12,277 nt of DNA, taken from the NCBI GenBank assembly GCA_018400395.1, contig JAGYMN010000036.1, positions 1 to 12,277 on the forward strand. The letters are read 5' to 3'. Shown here piece by piece: positions 1 to 7,360 of this stretch. Below the pieces are notes generated by a model, which saw only the letters and a program-made list of their open reading frames with translations, was not told the DNA's origin and did no database searches. The position numbers and the translations under genes were made by a program. This DNA is from Actinomycetota bacterium (GTDB lineage: Bacteria > Actinomycetota > Humimicrobiia > Humimicrobiales > Humimicrobiaceae). Each line of letters starts with the position of its first letter. Position 1 is the stretch's first letter.

Positions 1-1
1 G

Positions 2-136
2 TCAATTAATAGTTTTATAGAAAATTATAAAAAAGCTTCTGCCGGGGATATAATGGTTCTGTCAAGGATAGTAAAAAAAATGGTAGAGGAAAAGCATGAT
101 GTAGAACTGGAATATGAAATAAGGTATGTGGGTTAG
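2..136 (+). CDS. murB: MurB, UDP-N-acetylenolpyruvoylglucosamine reductase (C-terminal fragment)
   Basis: Only the last 44 codons and the TAG stop lie in the window; the gene begins upstream. The readable peptide contains the run NSFIENYKKASAGDIMVL, then a charged helix, and ends in VELEYEIRYVG. This matches the usual MurB C-terminus, in which an Asn and an Ala-rich turn precede the last helix and the chain closes with a V-x-L-E-x-E-(I/V)-R-x-(I/V)-G pattern. MurB is the cytoplasmic flavoenzyme that reduces the enolpyruvyl ether to UDP-MurNAc in peptidoglycan precursor synthesis. Its position just ahead of ddl and ftsQ is typical of dcw clusters and supports the call. Too little is present to check the flavin-binding part or the catalytic residues. 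Confidence 0.72.
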   Translation, partial: SINSFIENYKKASAGDIMVLSRIVKKMVEEKHDVELEYEIRYVG

Positions 137-141
137 GGAAT

Positions 142-1125
142 ATGCAAAATATTAATGAGATTTTTAGTGATATTAAAATCAGAAGAATGAAAAATGATGT
201 GAGGGTGGGAGTTATAGCAGGCGGCATGTCTTCTGAGCGGGAAGTTTCTCTAAAAACAGGGGAAAACATACTTGAGTCCCTTAAAAGATCAGGATACAAT
301 GCTGATTTTATAGATCCAAAATTAAATAACTTTATAGAAAAAATCAAAAAAATAGATATAGCTTTTATGGCCCTGCACGGAAAACTTGGAGAAGACGGAA
401 CAGTGCAGGGTATGCTTGAACTGTTGAGGATACCATATACAGGTTCGGGTGTTCTTTCAAGTGCGCTGGTTATGGATAAGATACTTTCCAAGCAGATAAT
501 GATATCAAAGAATATACCCACACCTGAATATATAGAGATTAATAATGAAGGCAGTGGGGGCAGCGAAGATGAAGTTGACAGGGCCATAAGAGAAAAAATC
601 GGATATCCTGTAATGATAAAACCAAATACAGGTGGATCTACCATAGGGATAAACCTGATAAAAAGCAGGAAGGTCCTTAAAGATGGTATTAAAATAGCCT
701 CCCGGTACGATAGGAAAACGCTTATTGAGAAATATATTACCGGCCGTGAACTAACGGTAGGGATAATAGGCAGGGATCCCGTCCCGCTTCCAATAATAGA
801 AATAAAACCCATCCATAATTTTTTTGATTATAAATCAAAATATGCTGAAAACATGACCAGATATAAAATACCTGCTCCTCTGGGAAAAGAACTGACTAAA
901 GAAATCCTGGACATATCCCTTAAGTGCCATCTGGTTTTTGGCTGCTACGGTATATCAAGAGTGGATTTAATACTTGATAACAGTGTACCTTATGTCCTGG
1001 AGGTCAATACAATGCCGGGAATGACAACAACGAGCCTGGTTCCAATGGCTGCAGGTGCAGCAGGCATAAAATTCGATCATCTTGTAGAAATAATACTAGA
1101 TACCGCAGATATTAAAATTAAGTAA
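142..1125 (+). CDS. ddl: D-alanine--D-alanine ligase
   Basis: This cytoplasmic ATP-grasp enzyme joins two D-Ala residues for the peptidoglycan stem peptide. Visible motifs, in order, are AGGMSSEREVSL (about residues 26-37), HGKLGEDG (79-86), YTGSG (99-103), MIKPNTGGSTIG (158-169), FDYKSKY (228-234), SRVDL (272-276) and EVNTMPGMTTTS (287-298), which binds metal and substrate. The length of 327 aa is normal for the family. The start is uncertain. ATG 142 lies 5 nt after the murB stop with a poorly spaced AGGGA. In-frame ATG 187 gives an N-terminus (MKNDVRVGVIAGG) closer to the usual Ddl beginning but also lacks a good ribosome binding site. The gene is packed between murB and ftsQ, so co-transcription is likely. 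Confidence 0.96.
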   Translation: MQNINEIFSDIKIRRMKNDVRVGVIAGGMSSEREVSLKTGENILESLKRSGYNADFIDPKLNNFIEKIKKIDIAFMALHGKLGEDGTVQGMLELLRIPYTGSGVLSSALVMDKILSKQIMISKNIPTPEYIEINNEGSGGSEDEVDRAIREKIGYPVMIKPNTGGSTIGINLIKSRKVLKDGIKIASRYDRKTLIEKYITGRELTVGIIGRDPVPLPIIEIKPIHNFFDYKSKYAENMTRYKIPAPLGKELTKEILDISLKCHLVFGCYGISRVDLILDNSVPYVLEVNTMPGMTTTSLVPMAAGAAGIKFDHLVEIILDTADIKIK

Positions 1126-1126
1126 T

Positions 1127-1909
1127 GTGGCCGGGTCAAAAAAAGAAGACAATATAGTTAAGTTAAGGACAAGAAGGGTTATAGCCAGAAGGTCATGGAT
1201 GGCTTTAAGGATATTTCTTATTCTTGCAGTTTTTGCAGCAGCCCTGTGGGGCTTAAATTATTTCTACAATAGTAGTTATTTCAGGGTAAAAGAAATAAAT
1301 ATTGAAGGAAACCATCATTATGAGGATGACGATTTGAATGATTTGCTGGATGGTATTATAGGAATGAATATATTTGAAGTGGATAAGAAATCAATAGAGG
1401 ATTCCCTTGATGAGAATATGGTGTGGATAAAGACTTCAGAGCTGAAAAAGATATTTCCTGACAGGATCAATCTTTTTATAGAAGAGAGGAAACCTTATCT
1501 TATACTGGATAATGGGAAAGACTGTTATCTGGTGGATTACGGGGGTGTTGTTCTTGGTAAAATAAATAACAACCTGCCTTGCGAATACGATGATCTGGTC
1601 AAAGTGCGCGGAGCGATAGAATATGATCCTGAGGAGGGAGAGGTTATCGCCAGGAAAAACATATTAAGCTGTGCTGATATTTATAGGGGATTAGATCCAG
1701 GGATAAAAAGTCTTATAAAAGAAGCAGGAATTGAAGACAATATTTATGGTGATATTTTTTTTATTACATTCTCAGGTTTAAAAATAATATTTGGCAATAG
1801 TGAACAAACAGTAAAAAAGGTCGAGGTATTAAAACTGTTGTTAAAAGAAGATGCAAATTATATTATAATTGACCTGAGAAATCCTGATAATCCAGTGTTG
1901 AAATATTAA
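1127..1909 (+). CDS. ftsQ: FtsQ/DivIB-type cell division protein
   Basis: FtsQ is a bitopic membrane protein that scaffolds the divisome and links early Z-ring proteins to septal peptidoglycan synthesis. The 260-aa chain has a basic cytoplasmic N-terminus (to about residue 25) and one transmembrane helix (about 26-46). A POTRA domain follows, starting at YFRVKEINIEGNHHY (51-65), with the IFPDRINLFIEERKP strand pattern near 110-120. The beta domain at the C-terminus is weakly conserved, as usual. The start is GTG 1127, one base after the ddl stop, with no clear Shine-Dalgarno, so translation is probably coupled to ddl. ATG 1125 is out of frame. Placement between ddl and ftsA is canonical. Confidence 0.9.
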   Translation: MAGSKKEDNIVKLRTRRVIARRSWMALRIFLILAVFAAALWGLNYFYNSSYFRVKEINIEGNHHYEDDDLNDLLDGIIGMNIFEVDKKSIEDSLDENMVWIKTSELKKIFPDRINLFIEERKPYLILDNGKDCYLVDYGGVVLGKINNNLPCEYDDLVKVRGAIEYDPEEGEVIARKNILSCADIYRGLDPGIKSLIKEAGIEDNIYGDIFFITFSGLKIIFGNSEQTVKKVEVLKLLLKEDANYIIIDLRNPDNPVLKY

Positions 1910-1911
1910 GT

Positions 1912-1916
1912 GGAGG
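1912..1916 (+). promoter_or_regulatory. Ribosome binding site that fixes the ftsA start
   Basis: GGAGG is followed by five T residues and then TTG at 1922. The longer reading that opens at GTG 1910 would put this site inside the coding sequence, so TTG 1922 is the better start. Confidence 0.8.
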
Positions 1917-1921
1917 TTTTT

Positions 1922-3166
1922 TTGTCAGCCAGAGATACTTATATCGTAGGTATTGATATTGGTACTACCAAAGTAGTTACAATTATAGGAGATGTTAGTA
2001 AGAATAATGTTCTCAGGGTTAAGGGCTATGGTGTTTCAGATTGTAGGGGAATGAAAAAGGGTCTTGTAGTAGATATAAACGAAGCTACAAGGTCAGTCTT
2101 AAAATCAGTAGAAGAAGCAGAAAAGTCTACTAAATATTTTATTGACAGCGCATTTATAGGTGTAACAGGTAAACATATTTCTTTTTTAACCAACAGGAGT
2201 GAATTAAATATTAATTCACCCAGTCATATCATAAGGAAAAATGATGTAGACAGGCTGATTGTTCTTGCAAACAGGGTGAATATATCATCATCAAACGAGA
2301 TAATACATACATTAATAAAGCAATTCGTGATAGATGATGAAAAAGGCATAGTAGATCCTGTAGGCCTTTCCGGAAACAGGCTGGGCGTGGAACTTCTTGC
2401 AATATATGGATCTTCCCCTCAAATCAACAATGTCGTCAATACATTGAAGGCTTCAAAGATAGCAGTTGAGGACATAATACTGGAAGCTCTGGCTTCAAGT
2501 GAAGCAGTATTAACCCCCGAAGAAAAAGAAAGTGGCGTGATGGTACTTGATATAGGAGGGGGTACGACAGATATTGCCATATACAGGAACAGAAAAATGA
2601 TATTTACATATTGCCTGCCTGTGGGAGGTAATCTGATTACAAATGATATATCTGTGGGCCTCAATACAACATTTACTAAAGCAGAAGAAATAAAGAAAAA
2701 ATATGCTAATGTAGATTATGATTTTTACGATAATCTCAGCAAGATAAATATGGATGAAATAGAAATAAATAGAAATAAGACAGCATTAAATATCAGATTG
2801 TATAATATCGTGAATTCAAGAGTAAAAGAGTTACTGGAGCTGGTAAAAGAAAAAATCGAAGAACATGGTTTTATACACTCACTTCCCTGCGGACTGGTAA
2901 TAACCGGAGGTTCATCATGCTTGAAAGGAATAAAGACACTGGCATCTTCGGTATTCGACATGCCTGCGAGACTTGGTGTCCCATATGAAGTCGAAGGTCC
3001 GCCTGAAGTTGTAAATGAACCGGCGTATTCCACCAGCATAGGAATTCTTAAATACGCTTATCAGCTGGAGAATTTTGCTGATCCGGATATGAAAGAAGGA
3101 AGTTCCGGGAACAACAGTTTTATAAAAAAATTTAGAAATTTTATTTCTAAGATATTAAAGAATTAA
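1922..3166 (+). CDS. ftsA: FtsA, actin-like FtsZ membrane anchor
   Basis: FtsA is the actin-fold ATPase that tethers FtsZ to the membrane and recruits later divisome proteins. With TTG 1922 as start it has 414 aa. Visible parts are the phosphate-1 loop GIDIGTTK (10-17), the SHS2/1C region (about 80-180), phosphate-2 DIGGGTTD (210-217) and the adenosine motif VITGGSSCLKG (326-336). The last 16 residues (NSFIKKFRNFISKILKN region) form a basic amphipathic helix, the usual membrane-targeting tail. The start was chosen because GGAGG sits 5 nt upstream; an in-frame GTG at 1910 adds only four residues. The gene sits 12 nt after ftsQ and 14 nt ahead of ftsZ. The ATP-site motifs look intact. Confidence 0.95.
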   Translation: MSARDTYIVGIDIGTTKVVTIIGDVSKNNVLRVKGYGVSDCRGMKKGLVVDINEATRSVLKSVEEAEKSTKYFIDSAFIGVTGKHISFLTNRSELNINSPSHIIRKNDVDRLIVLANRVNISSSNEIIHTLIKQFVIDDEKGIVDPVGLSGNRLGVELLAIYGSSPQINNVVNTLKASKIAVEDIILEALASSEAVLTPEEKESGVMVLDIGGGTTDIAIYRNRKMIFTYCLPVGGNLITNDISVGLNTTFTKAEEIKKKYANVDYDFYDNLSKINMDEIEINRNKTALNIRLYNIVNSRVKELLELVKEKIEEHGFIHSLPCGLVITGGSSCLKGIKTLASSVFDMPARLGVPYEVEGPPEVVNEPAYSTSIGILKYAYQLENFADPDMKEGSSGNNSFIKKFRNFISKILKN

Positions 3167-3167
3167 T

Positions 3168-3173
3168 GGGAGG
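3168..3173 (+). promoter_or_regulatory. Ribosome binding site that fixes the ftsZ start
   Basis: GGGAGG is followed by a 7-nt spacer and GTG 3181. An in-frame ATG at 3166 overlaps the ftsA stop and would place this site inside the gene, so GTG 3181 is preferred. Confidence 0.8.
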
Positions 3174-3180
3174 TAGGAAG

Positions 3181-4344
3181 GTGACACTTGATTTTGATAA
3201 AAGTTATTATGCTGTTATACGTGTTATAGGTGTCGGTGGAGGAGGAAGCAATGCCATAAACAGGATGATGGAAGACAACCTCAGCGGATGTGAGTTTGTT
3301 GCGGTAAATACAGATGCACAGGCACTGATGATGTCCAATTCAGACAGAAAGGTTCTGATAGGTGATACAGGACTGGGTGCTGGATCAAATCCTGAAATGG
3401 GAAAGATGGCTGCTGAGAAATCCGCGGAAGCTATAAAGGAAACTGTAAAAGACGCAGATATGGTTTTCCTTACTCTTGGTGAAGGAGGAGGTACAGGAAC
3501 CGGTGCCACTCCTGTGATTGCAAAGATAGCCAGGGAAGCAGGTTGCCTTACCGTGGCAGTCGTAACAAAACCATTTTCTTTTGAGGGCTATAAGCGCATG
3601 GCACAGGCAGAAGAAGGAATCAGATCTCTCAGGTCAGTAGTAGATACGCTGATAGTTATTCCAAATGATAAACTCCTTGAGATTGCTGATGATAATACGA
3701 CTCTGCTGAATGCCTTTAAGCTTGCAGACAACGTACTGAAAGCCGGGGTAAGGGGCGTAACTGACCTTATAACCCTGCCCGGTCTTATTAACCTTGATTT
3801 TGCAGATGTCAAATCTATAATCAAGGATGCAGGAAATGCAATCCTCGGTGAAGGTGTAGCATCAGGTGACAACAGAGCAATAAAAGCTGCCCAGAATGCT
3901 ATTAGCAGCCCACTTATAGAAGATTCCATAGACGGTGCAACCGGAATACTTTTAAATATTTCAGGTGGTCCTGATTTAAAGCTTTTTGAAATCAACGAAG
4001 CAGCCGAAATAGTAAGGAATGCTTCAAGCCAGGATGCAAATATAATTTTCGGCTCGGTCATAGACGATAAAATGAATGATAGGATAAAGGTTACCATAAT
4101 TGCTACCGGTTTTACTTCTGCAAGAGAAAAAGCTGTTGTATCTGAAGAAGAAGATAAAAAACAAAAAGAGGTAAAAAGTGATGTTAAAAAGTCTTTAAAT
4201 AAAAAATTGGATATATTTGAAAAAGAAATAAAAGAAGAAGATAAAGAGTCTGTGATTGACAAGTATTCTGAAGATGACTTTTCTTCAATAAATGACGATG
4301 ATTATCTGGATATACCAACATTTTTAAGAAAAGATAAAAAATAA
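3181..4344 (+). CDS. ftsZ: FtsZ, tubulin-like division GTPase
   Basis: FtsZ polymerises with GTP into the Z-ring that directs septation. From GTG 3181 it has 387 aa. It shows the N-terminal nucleotide loop VIGVGGGGSNAINRM (15-29), the tubulin signature GGGTGTG (102-108), FEGYKRMAQAEEG (134-146) and the catalytic T7 loop NLDFADVKSII (204-214). An acidic and lysine-rich linker runs over about 316-372. The chain ends in the conserved C-terminal peptide YLDIPTFLRK (375-384), which binds FtsA and SepF. The residue before GGGTGTG is Glu (LGEGGGTGTG), where Met is common (AGMGGGTGTG). The gene follows ftsA by 14 nt and sepF follows 53 nt later, which fits a shared Z-ring operon. Confidence 0.98.
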   Translation: MTLDFDKSYYAVIRVIGVGGGGSNAINRMMEDNLSGCEFVAVNTDAQALMMSNSDRKVLIGDTGLGAGSNPEMGKMAAEKSAEAIKETVKDADMVFLTLGEGGGTGTGATPVIAKIAREAGCLTVAVVTKPFSFEGYKRMAQAEEGIRSLRSVVDTLIVIPNDKLLEIADDNTTLLNAFKLADNVLKAGVRGVTDLITLPGLINLDFADVKSIIKDAGNAILGEGVASGDNRAIKAAQNAISSPLIEDSIDGATGILLNISGGPDLKLFEINEAAEIVRNASSQDANIIFGSVIDDKMNDRIKVTIIATGFTSAREKAVVSEEEDKKQKEVKSDVKKSLNKKLDIFEKEIKEEDKESVIDKYSEDDFSSINDDDYLDIPTFLRKDKK

Positions 4345-4362
4345 TTAAATGCAGCTAATTTT

Positions 4363-4371
4363 TGTTATGAT
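4363..4371 (+). promoter_or_regulatory. Possible extended -10 element upstream of sepF
   Basis: TGTTATGAT reads as TG-N-TATGAT, an extended -10 with five of six bases matching TATAAT, in the 53-nt ftsZ-sepF gap. It would give a leader of about 20 nt containing the sepF ribosome binding site. There is no convincing -35 box, and AT-rich gaps produce such matches by chance, so this is weak. Confidence 0.25.
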
Positions 4372-4397
4372 AAAAAAATAATTATCCGGGAGGCAAT

Positions 4398-4877
4398 ATG
4401 GGTGGATTTTTCAGGAAGACTCTTTCTTTTTTTGGGCTGGCCGATGAGGAAGAAATAGAAGTCGGGGAAAATGAAAAAATGAATATCCGGAGTATGAAAA
4501 ATCTATCCATGCAAAAATCCGGAAATTTTGAGGAGACGGCACATAAAAAGCCGCATATCCGGAGGAAAGTATCGCTTATAAGTTCCCGGGATGCTAAAAA
4601 ATCAAGGGTTTTTGTTGCTGAGCCAGAAGAGTATGAGGAAATAAAGGTGATTGCAGACAATTTTAAAAATGAAATCCCGGTAATAATTAACCTTCAGAAA
4701 GTAGATCAGGAACTTTCCAAAAGAATAATCGATTTTTGCAGTGGTCTTACATATGCATTGGAAGGAGATATAAAAAAGGTAGCCGACAGAGTATTTTTAA
4801 TAACTCCTTCCAGTATAGAAGTTAGTTCAAAAGAGAGTGATTTTCTAAAAGAAGATGGTTTTTTAAATACATTTTAA
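4398..4877 (+). CDS. sepF: SepF, Z-ring membrane anchor
   Basis: SepF is a cytoplasmic protein that bundles FtsZ filaments and ties them to the membrane. The 159-aa product starts with an amphipathic helix, MGGFFRKTLSFFGL, the known membrane-binding element of the family. A variable, charged linker runs over about 15-68. The SepF core follows: SRVFVAEPEEYEE (69-81), the Asn-Leu beta edge PVIINLQKVD (94-103), the helix RIIDFCSGLTYALEG (109-123) with the conserved Gly of the dimer interface, and VFLITP (132-137). ATG 4398 is preceded by GGGAGG (4388-4393). ylmD/ylmE-type genes often found between ftsZ and sepF are missing. Together with FtsA, it gives the cell two FtsZ anchors. Confidence 0.94.
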   Translation: MGGFFRKTLSFFGLADEEEIEVGENEKMNIRSMKNLSMQKSGNFEETAHKKPHIRRKVSLISSRDAKKSRVFVAEPEEYEEIKVIADNFKNEIPVIINLQKVDQELSKRIIDFCSGLTYALEGDIKKVADRVFLITPSSIEVSSKESDFLKEDGFLNTF

Positions 4878-4902
4878 TCAGGTTCTAAAGAAAGGGATAG
4901 GC

Positions 4903-5721
4903 TTGGGTAAATTCAGGTTATCATTTATTGGGTGTGGGAATATGGGGGAGGCAATATTAAAAGGTGCCCTTGATTCTTCTTTTCTTGATGCTGCCGGAGT
5001 TACGTTTTATGAAGAGAGTATTTCCAGAAGAGATTATATAAAAAATAATTACGGTATATTGCCATCTGAGAACATATGTTCTGCCGTCAGAAGTTCAAGA
5101 TATATTTTATTCGCAGTAAAACCACAGAATATAAAAAAAGTTGTAAATGATATTGCCGGCTGCTTTTCAAAAGATTTTAACATTATTATAAGCATAGCTG
5201 CAGGCATAAGCACGGCATTCTATGAAAAAGAATTTGGTAAAGGAACTTCTGTTATTAGGATTATGCCTAATGCTCCAGCAATGTATAAAAGGGGTATGAG
5301 CACTGTAAGCAGGGGAAAATTTTCCTCTAAAGAGCATGAGAATTTTGCCCTAAACCTTATGAGAAGATTAGGGGAATGCATTGTTATAGGAGAAGACCTT
5401 CAGGACATATCAACTGCAATCAACGGAAGCGGACCGGCTTATTTTTTTGTTTTTTGCAGTTCTCTTATAGAAGCTGCAGTAAAAAACGGGATCAGCAGGC
5501 AATTAGCCGGAAAGCTTGTAACAGAGACAATGATAGGTTCGGGATTTATGCTGAAAGAAGAAGGATTTGAGATAGACAGATTAATCCAGAAGATAGCTTC
5601 GCCTGGAGGAACGACCGAGAGTGCCCTGAAAATATTTATGAATGAGGGAATAGGAAATATTATAGAAAAAGCTGTAGGCAGTGCCCTGGAACGCTCAAAA
5701 GAACTTGGAAAAGAGGTATGA
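4903..5721 (+). CDS. proC: Pyrroline-5-carboxylate reductase
   Basis: ProC reduces 1-pyrroline-5-carboxylate to proline with NAD(P)H, the last step of proline synthesis in the cytoplasm. The 272-aa chain begins with the Rossmann motif SFIGCGNMGEAI (7-18). It then shows FAVKPQN (70-76), SIAAGIS (97-103), IRIMPNAPA (118-126), the substrate-site motif NGSGPAYFF (174-182) and the C-terminal SPGGTTESAL (233-242). Length and motifs are those of an intact enzyme. The start is TTG 4903, six bases after AGGG (4893-4896). The end overlaps the first possible start of the next gene (ATGA). A proC between sepF and yggT is a recurring arrangement in several Gram-positive lineages and need not mean a role in division. 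Confidence 0.95.
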   Translation: MGKFRLSFIGCGNMGEAILKGALDSSFLDAAGVTFYEESISRRDYIKNNYGILPSENICSAVRSSRYILFAVKPQNIKKVVNDIAGCFSKDFNIIISIAAGISTAFYEKEFGKGTSVIRIMPNAPAMYKRGMSTVSRGKFSSKEHENFALNLMRRLGECIVIGEDLQDISTAINGSGPAYFFVFCSSLIEAAVKNGISRQLAGKLVTETMIGSGFMLKEEGFEIDRLIQKIASPGGTTESALKIFMNEGIGNIIEKAVGSALERSKELGKEV

Positions 5722-5732
5722 CAGGAAAAGGG

Positions 5733-6023
5733 ATGGCTATATTTTTTGAAATATTGATTTATATTTTAAGGATATATTCCTATATTTTATTTTTAAGGGT
5801 CATTCTATCATGGTTTAAGATATCACCCGGTTATGGGTTATTGGGAAGGATATATAAATTCCTTATAGATATAACCGATCCAGTCCTTATACCATTTAGA
5901 AGGATAATACCTATGGTAAGGGTTGGCAGATCATATTTAGATCTCTCTTATATTGCTGCATTTTTAGTGGTACAATTAATAGTAATTCTATTAAGATTTG
6001 TAGTCATTAGATATATATATTGA
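5733..6023 (+). CDS. yggT: YggT-family (YlmG-like) membrane protein
   Basis: This small polytopic membrane protein has at least two hydrophobic segments, about residues 2-24 and 69-94. Between them lies the family motif RVILSWFKISPG (22-33), then DITDPVLIPFRRIIP. YggT/YlmG proteins lie beside sepF and divIVA in Gram-positive bacteria; their exact biochemical role is not settled. ATG 5733 is favoured because AGGA sits six bases upstream. The alternative ATG 5718, which overlaps the proC stop as ATGA, would add five residues and has its GAGG only one base away. The stop codon lies inside the loop of a 14-bp inverted repeat that runs into the divIVA leader. Confidence 0.88.
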   Translation: MAIFFEILIYILRIYSYILFLRVILSWFKISPGYGLLGRIYKFLIDITDPVLIPFRRIIPMVRVGRSYLDLSYIAAFLVVQLIVILLRFVVIRYIY

Positions 6024-6039
6024 CAATATATATATCTAA
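6007..6039 (+). repeat. Perfect 14-bp inverted repeat between yggT and divIVA with TTGACA at its centre
   Basis: The arms TTAGATATATATAT (6007-6020) and ATATATATATCTAA (6026-6039) pair perfectly around the loop TGACA. The last base of the left arm plus the loop spells TTGACA, a consensus -35 box (6020-6025). The best -10-like hexamer, TACTAT (6046-6051), is 20 nt away, longer than the usual 17, so promoter activity is uncertain. The A/T-only stem lacks GC and lacks a T-run, so it is not a classic intrinsic terminator on the + strand. It could be an operator or simply an alternating AT tract. Confidence 0.6.
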
Positions 6040-6053
6040 AAAAAATACTATAT

Positions 6054-6058
6054 GGAGG
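6054..6058 (+). promoter_or_regulatory. Ribosome binding site that fixes the divIVA start
   Basis: GGAGG lies five bases before ATG 6064. An in-frame ATG at 6052 overlaps this site and would add four residues that have no counterpart in DivIVA. Confidence 0.82.
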
Positions 6059-6063
6059 TGGAT

Positions 6064-6978
6064 ATGAGCCTGAGTTCAGAAAACATACAAAAAAAGGAAT
6101 TTCACATAGTTTTCAAGGGGTATAAACCCGAGGAAGTTGATAAATTTCTGGATGTTCTTTCAATAGAATTCGAAGGAATGCAAAAGCGGATAAAAGATCT
6201 GGAAGAAAAAATAGAAAGTCTCAAATATGAAGGTGATAGTGAGTCATTACAGATGAAGAAAGTTATACAGGAGGCACTTGTATCCGCACATCGCGTAGCC
6301 CAGGAAATAAAGCAAAAGGCCAGAATAGAAGCGGAAGAATTTGTTAGCAAAATGAAGGTGAAGGAAGAGCAGGAACTTAAAAATATTAAAGACGAGAAAA
6401 AACTGATTGAGGCGGATATTTCAAGATTAAAAACGGATTACAATGATTTTAAGGAAAGTATAACAAAATTTGCTGACGAGTTTAAGCAGAAGACCTTAAA
6501 TATGAGTAGCAGCATGGTGCTTGATGAATTAGAAAAGGTAAATCAGAAACATGATGAGGAAGAGAGCACTGGATCAGAAAAAAGCGATGCACAGCAGGGC
6601 CCGACCAGTAAGAAAGAAATCAAAACTGTTGAAGAGCCTGCAGGAGGGGAAGAGAATAAACAAAGAGACGAAGAGGAAAAAATAGAGGATTCTAGTCGTT
6701 CATGGGGGAGTAAAAGTATATATACAGATTATGAGAAGGAGCCCATAGATAATGATGAAGAACTGGGCAATAATGAATTAAAAGAACTTGCTTCACTTAC
6801 AGACGAGATGCTTGAAAGATTGAATAAGGAAAATGATAAAGATACTGATTACGAAAATACCGATTCCGATGAATCAGAAAAAGCTAAGGAAGAAGATAAA
6901 AGTAGAACAAACAGGAAGAAGATAGACATTGCAAATCCGGATATAATCAATAATTTTTTTAAAACCGATGAAGAATAA
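6064..6978 (+). CDS. divIVA: DivIVA-domain coiled-coil protein with long acidic tail
   Basis: DivIVA-type proteins assemble on negatively curved membrane at septa and poles and recruit partners. From ATG 6064 the chain has 304 aa. Its N-terminus, SLSSENIQKKEFHIVFKGYK, lines up without gaps with the B. subtilis domain. Phe17 and Lys18 sit where the membrane-inserting Phe17 and Arg18 occur, and GYKPEEVDKFLD follows. Heptad-rich coiled coil covers about 30-60 and 80-165. Residues 165-288 are low-complexity, rich in Glu, Asp, Lys and Ser, and the chain ends in a less acidic segment, IDIANPDIINNFFK. That tail makes it much longer than the 164-aa B. subtilis protein. The gene overlaps yggU by 11 nt. 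Its start is well supported by GGAGG and by the domain alignment. Confidence 0.92.
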   Translation: MSLSSENIQKKEFHIVFKGYKPEEVDKFLDVLSIEFEGMQKRIKDLEEKIESLKYEGDSESLQMKKVIQEALVSAHRVAQEIKQKARIEAEEFVSKMKVKEEQELKNIKDEKKLIEADISRLKTDYNDFKESITKFADEFKQKTLNMSSSMVLDELEKVNQKHDEEESTGSEKSDAQQGPTSKKEIKTVEEPAGGEENKQRDEEEKIEDSSRSWGSKSIYTDYEKEPIDNDEELGNNELKELASLTDEMLERLNKENDKDTDYENTDSDESEKAKEEDKSRTNRKKIDIANPDIINNFFKTDEE

Positions 6979-7240
6979 TATACTGGATGTTTATGTTATA
7001 CCCGGTTCTTCCGTGACCAGTTTAGAAGGCATGTATGGTAGATGGTTAAAAATAAAATTATCGGCACCTCCCCAAAAAGGTAAAGCAAACAAAGAACTTA
7101 TAGGCCTGCTTTCAAAAATAATTGGCATAAGGAAAAATAAAATAGAGATAATCTCAGGTATTTCTTCAAATTATAAGAAGATTCGCATAAACACTGCTTC
7201 AGATAAGAATTATTTAGATATAATTTTACAAAATATTTAA
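6968..7240 (+). CDS. yggU: DUF167 / YggU-family protein
   Basis: This is a 90-aa protein of the small DUF167 (YggU) alpha/beta fold, whose function is unknown. The recognisable features are PGSS (12-15), where PGA/PGS is usual, then WLKIKLSAPPQKGKANKELIG (26-46), the family's hallmark segment, and NKIEIISGISSNYKKIRI (57-74). The ATG lies inside the end of divIVA and overlaps it by 11 nt, so translation is likely coupled. A yggT-divIVA-yggU or yggT-yggU neighbourhood is common. It is the last gene of the division run; after it comes an AT-rich gap with a new promoter and no clear intrinsic terminator. Confidence 0.9.
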   Translation: MKNNILDVYVIPGSSVTSLEGMYGRWLKIKLSAPPQKGKANKELIGLLSKIIGIRKNKIEIISGISSNYKKIRINTASDKNYLDIILQNI

Positions 7241-7360
7241 CCATAGCCTGCAATTACAGGTCTAATATACCAATTATTGTTATTGTATGCTATATAGCGG
7301 TACAATTCCTGATATTACCCCAAATAATTAAATTTATACCCGTTAATAACCAAAAAACGT

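Noticed and set aside
15..812. Minus-strand ORF of 265 codons across ddl
   Set aside because: It lies antisense to a motif-complete ddl, with Ser/Ile/Pro-rich shadow composition and no recognisable domain.
3588..4262. Minus-strand ORF of 224 codons across ftsZ
   Set aside because: It is antisense to the FtsZ coding region, and its Ser/Phe-rich sequence mirrors FtsZ codon usage.
5376..5570. Plus-strand 64-codon ORF inside proC
   Set aside because: It is out of frame within the conserved GSGPAY region of ProC and has no ribosome binding site.
6007..6045. AT palindrome before divIVA as an intrinsic terminator
   Set aside because: The stem has almost no GC and is followed by A residues rather than T on the + strand. 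A T-run exists only for the opposite strand, where no gene is read.
7246..7260. CCTG/CAGG hairpin after yggU as a terminator
   Set aside because: The stem is only four base pairs and there is no T-run after it.
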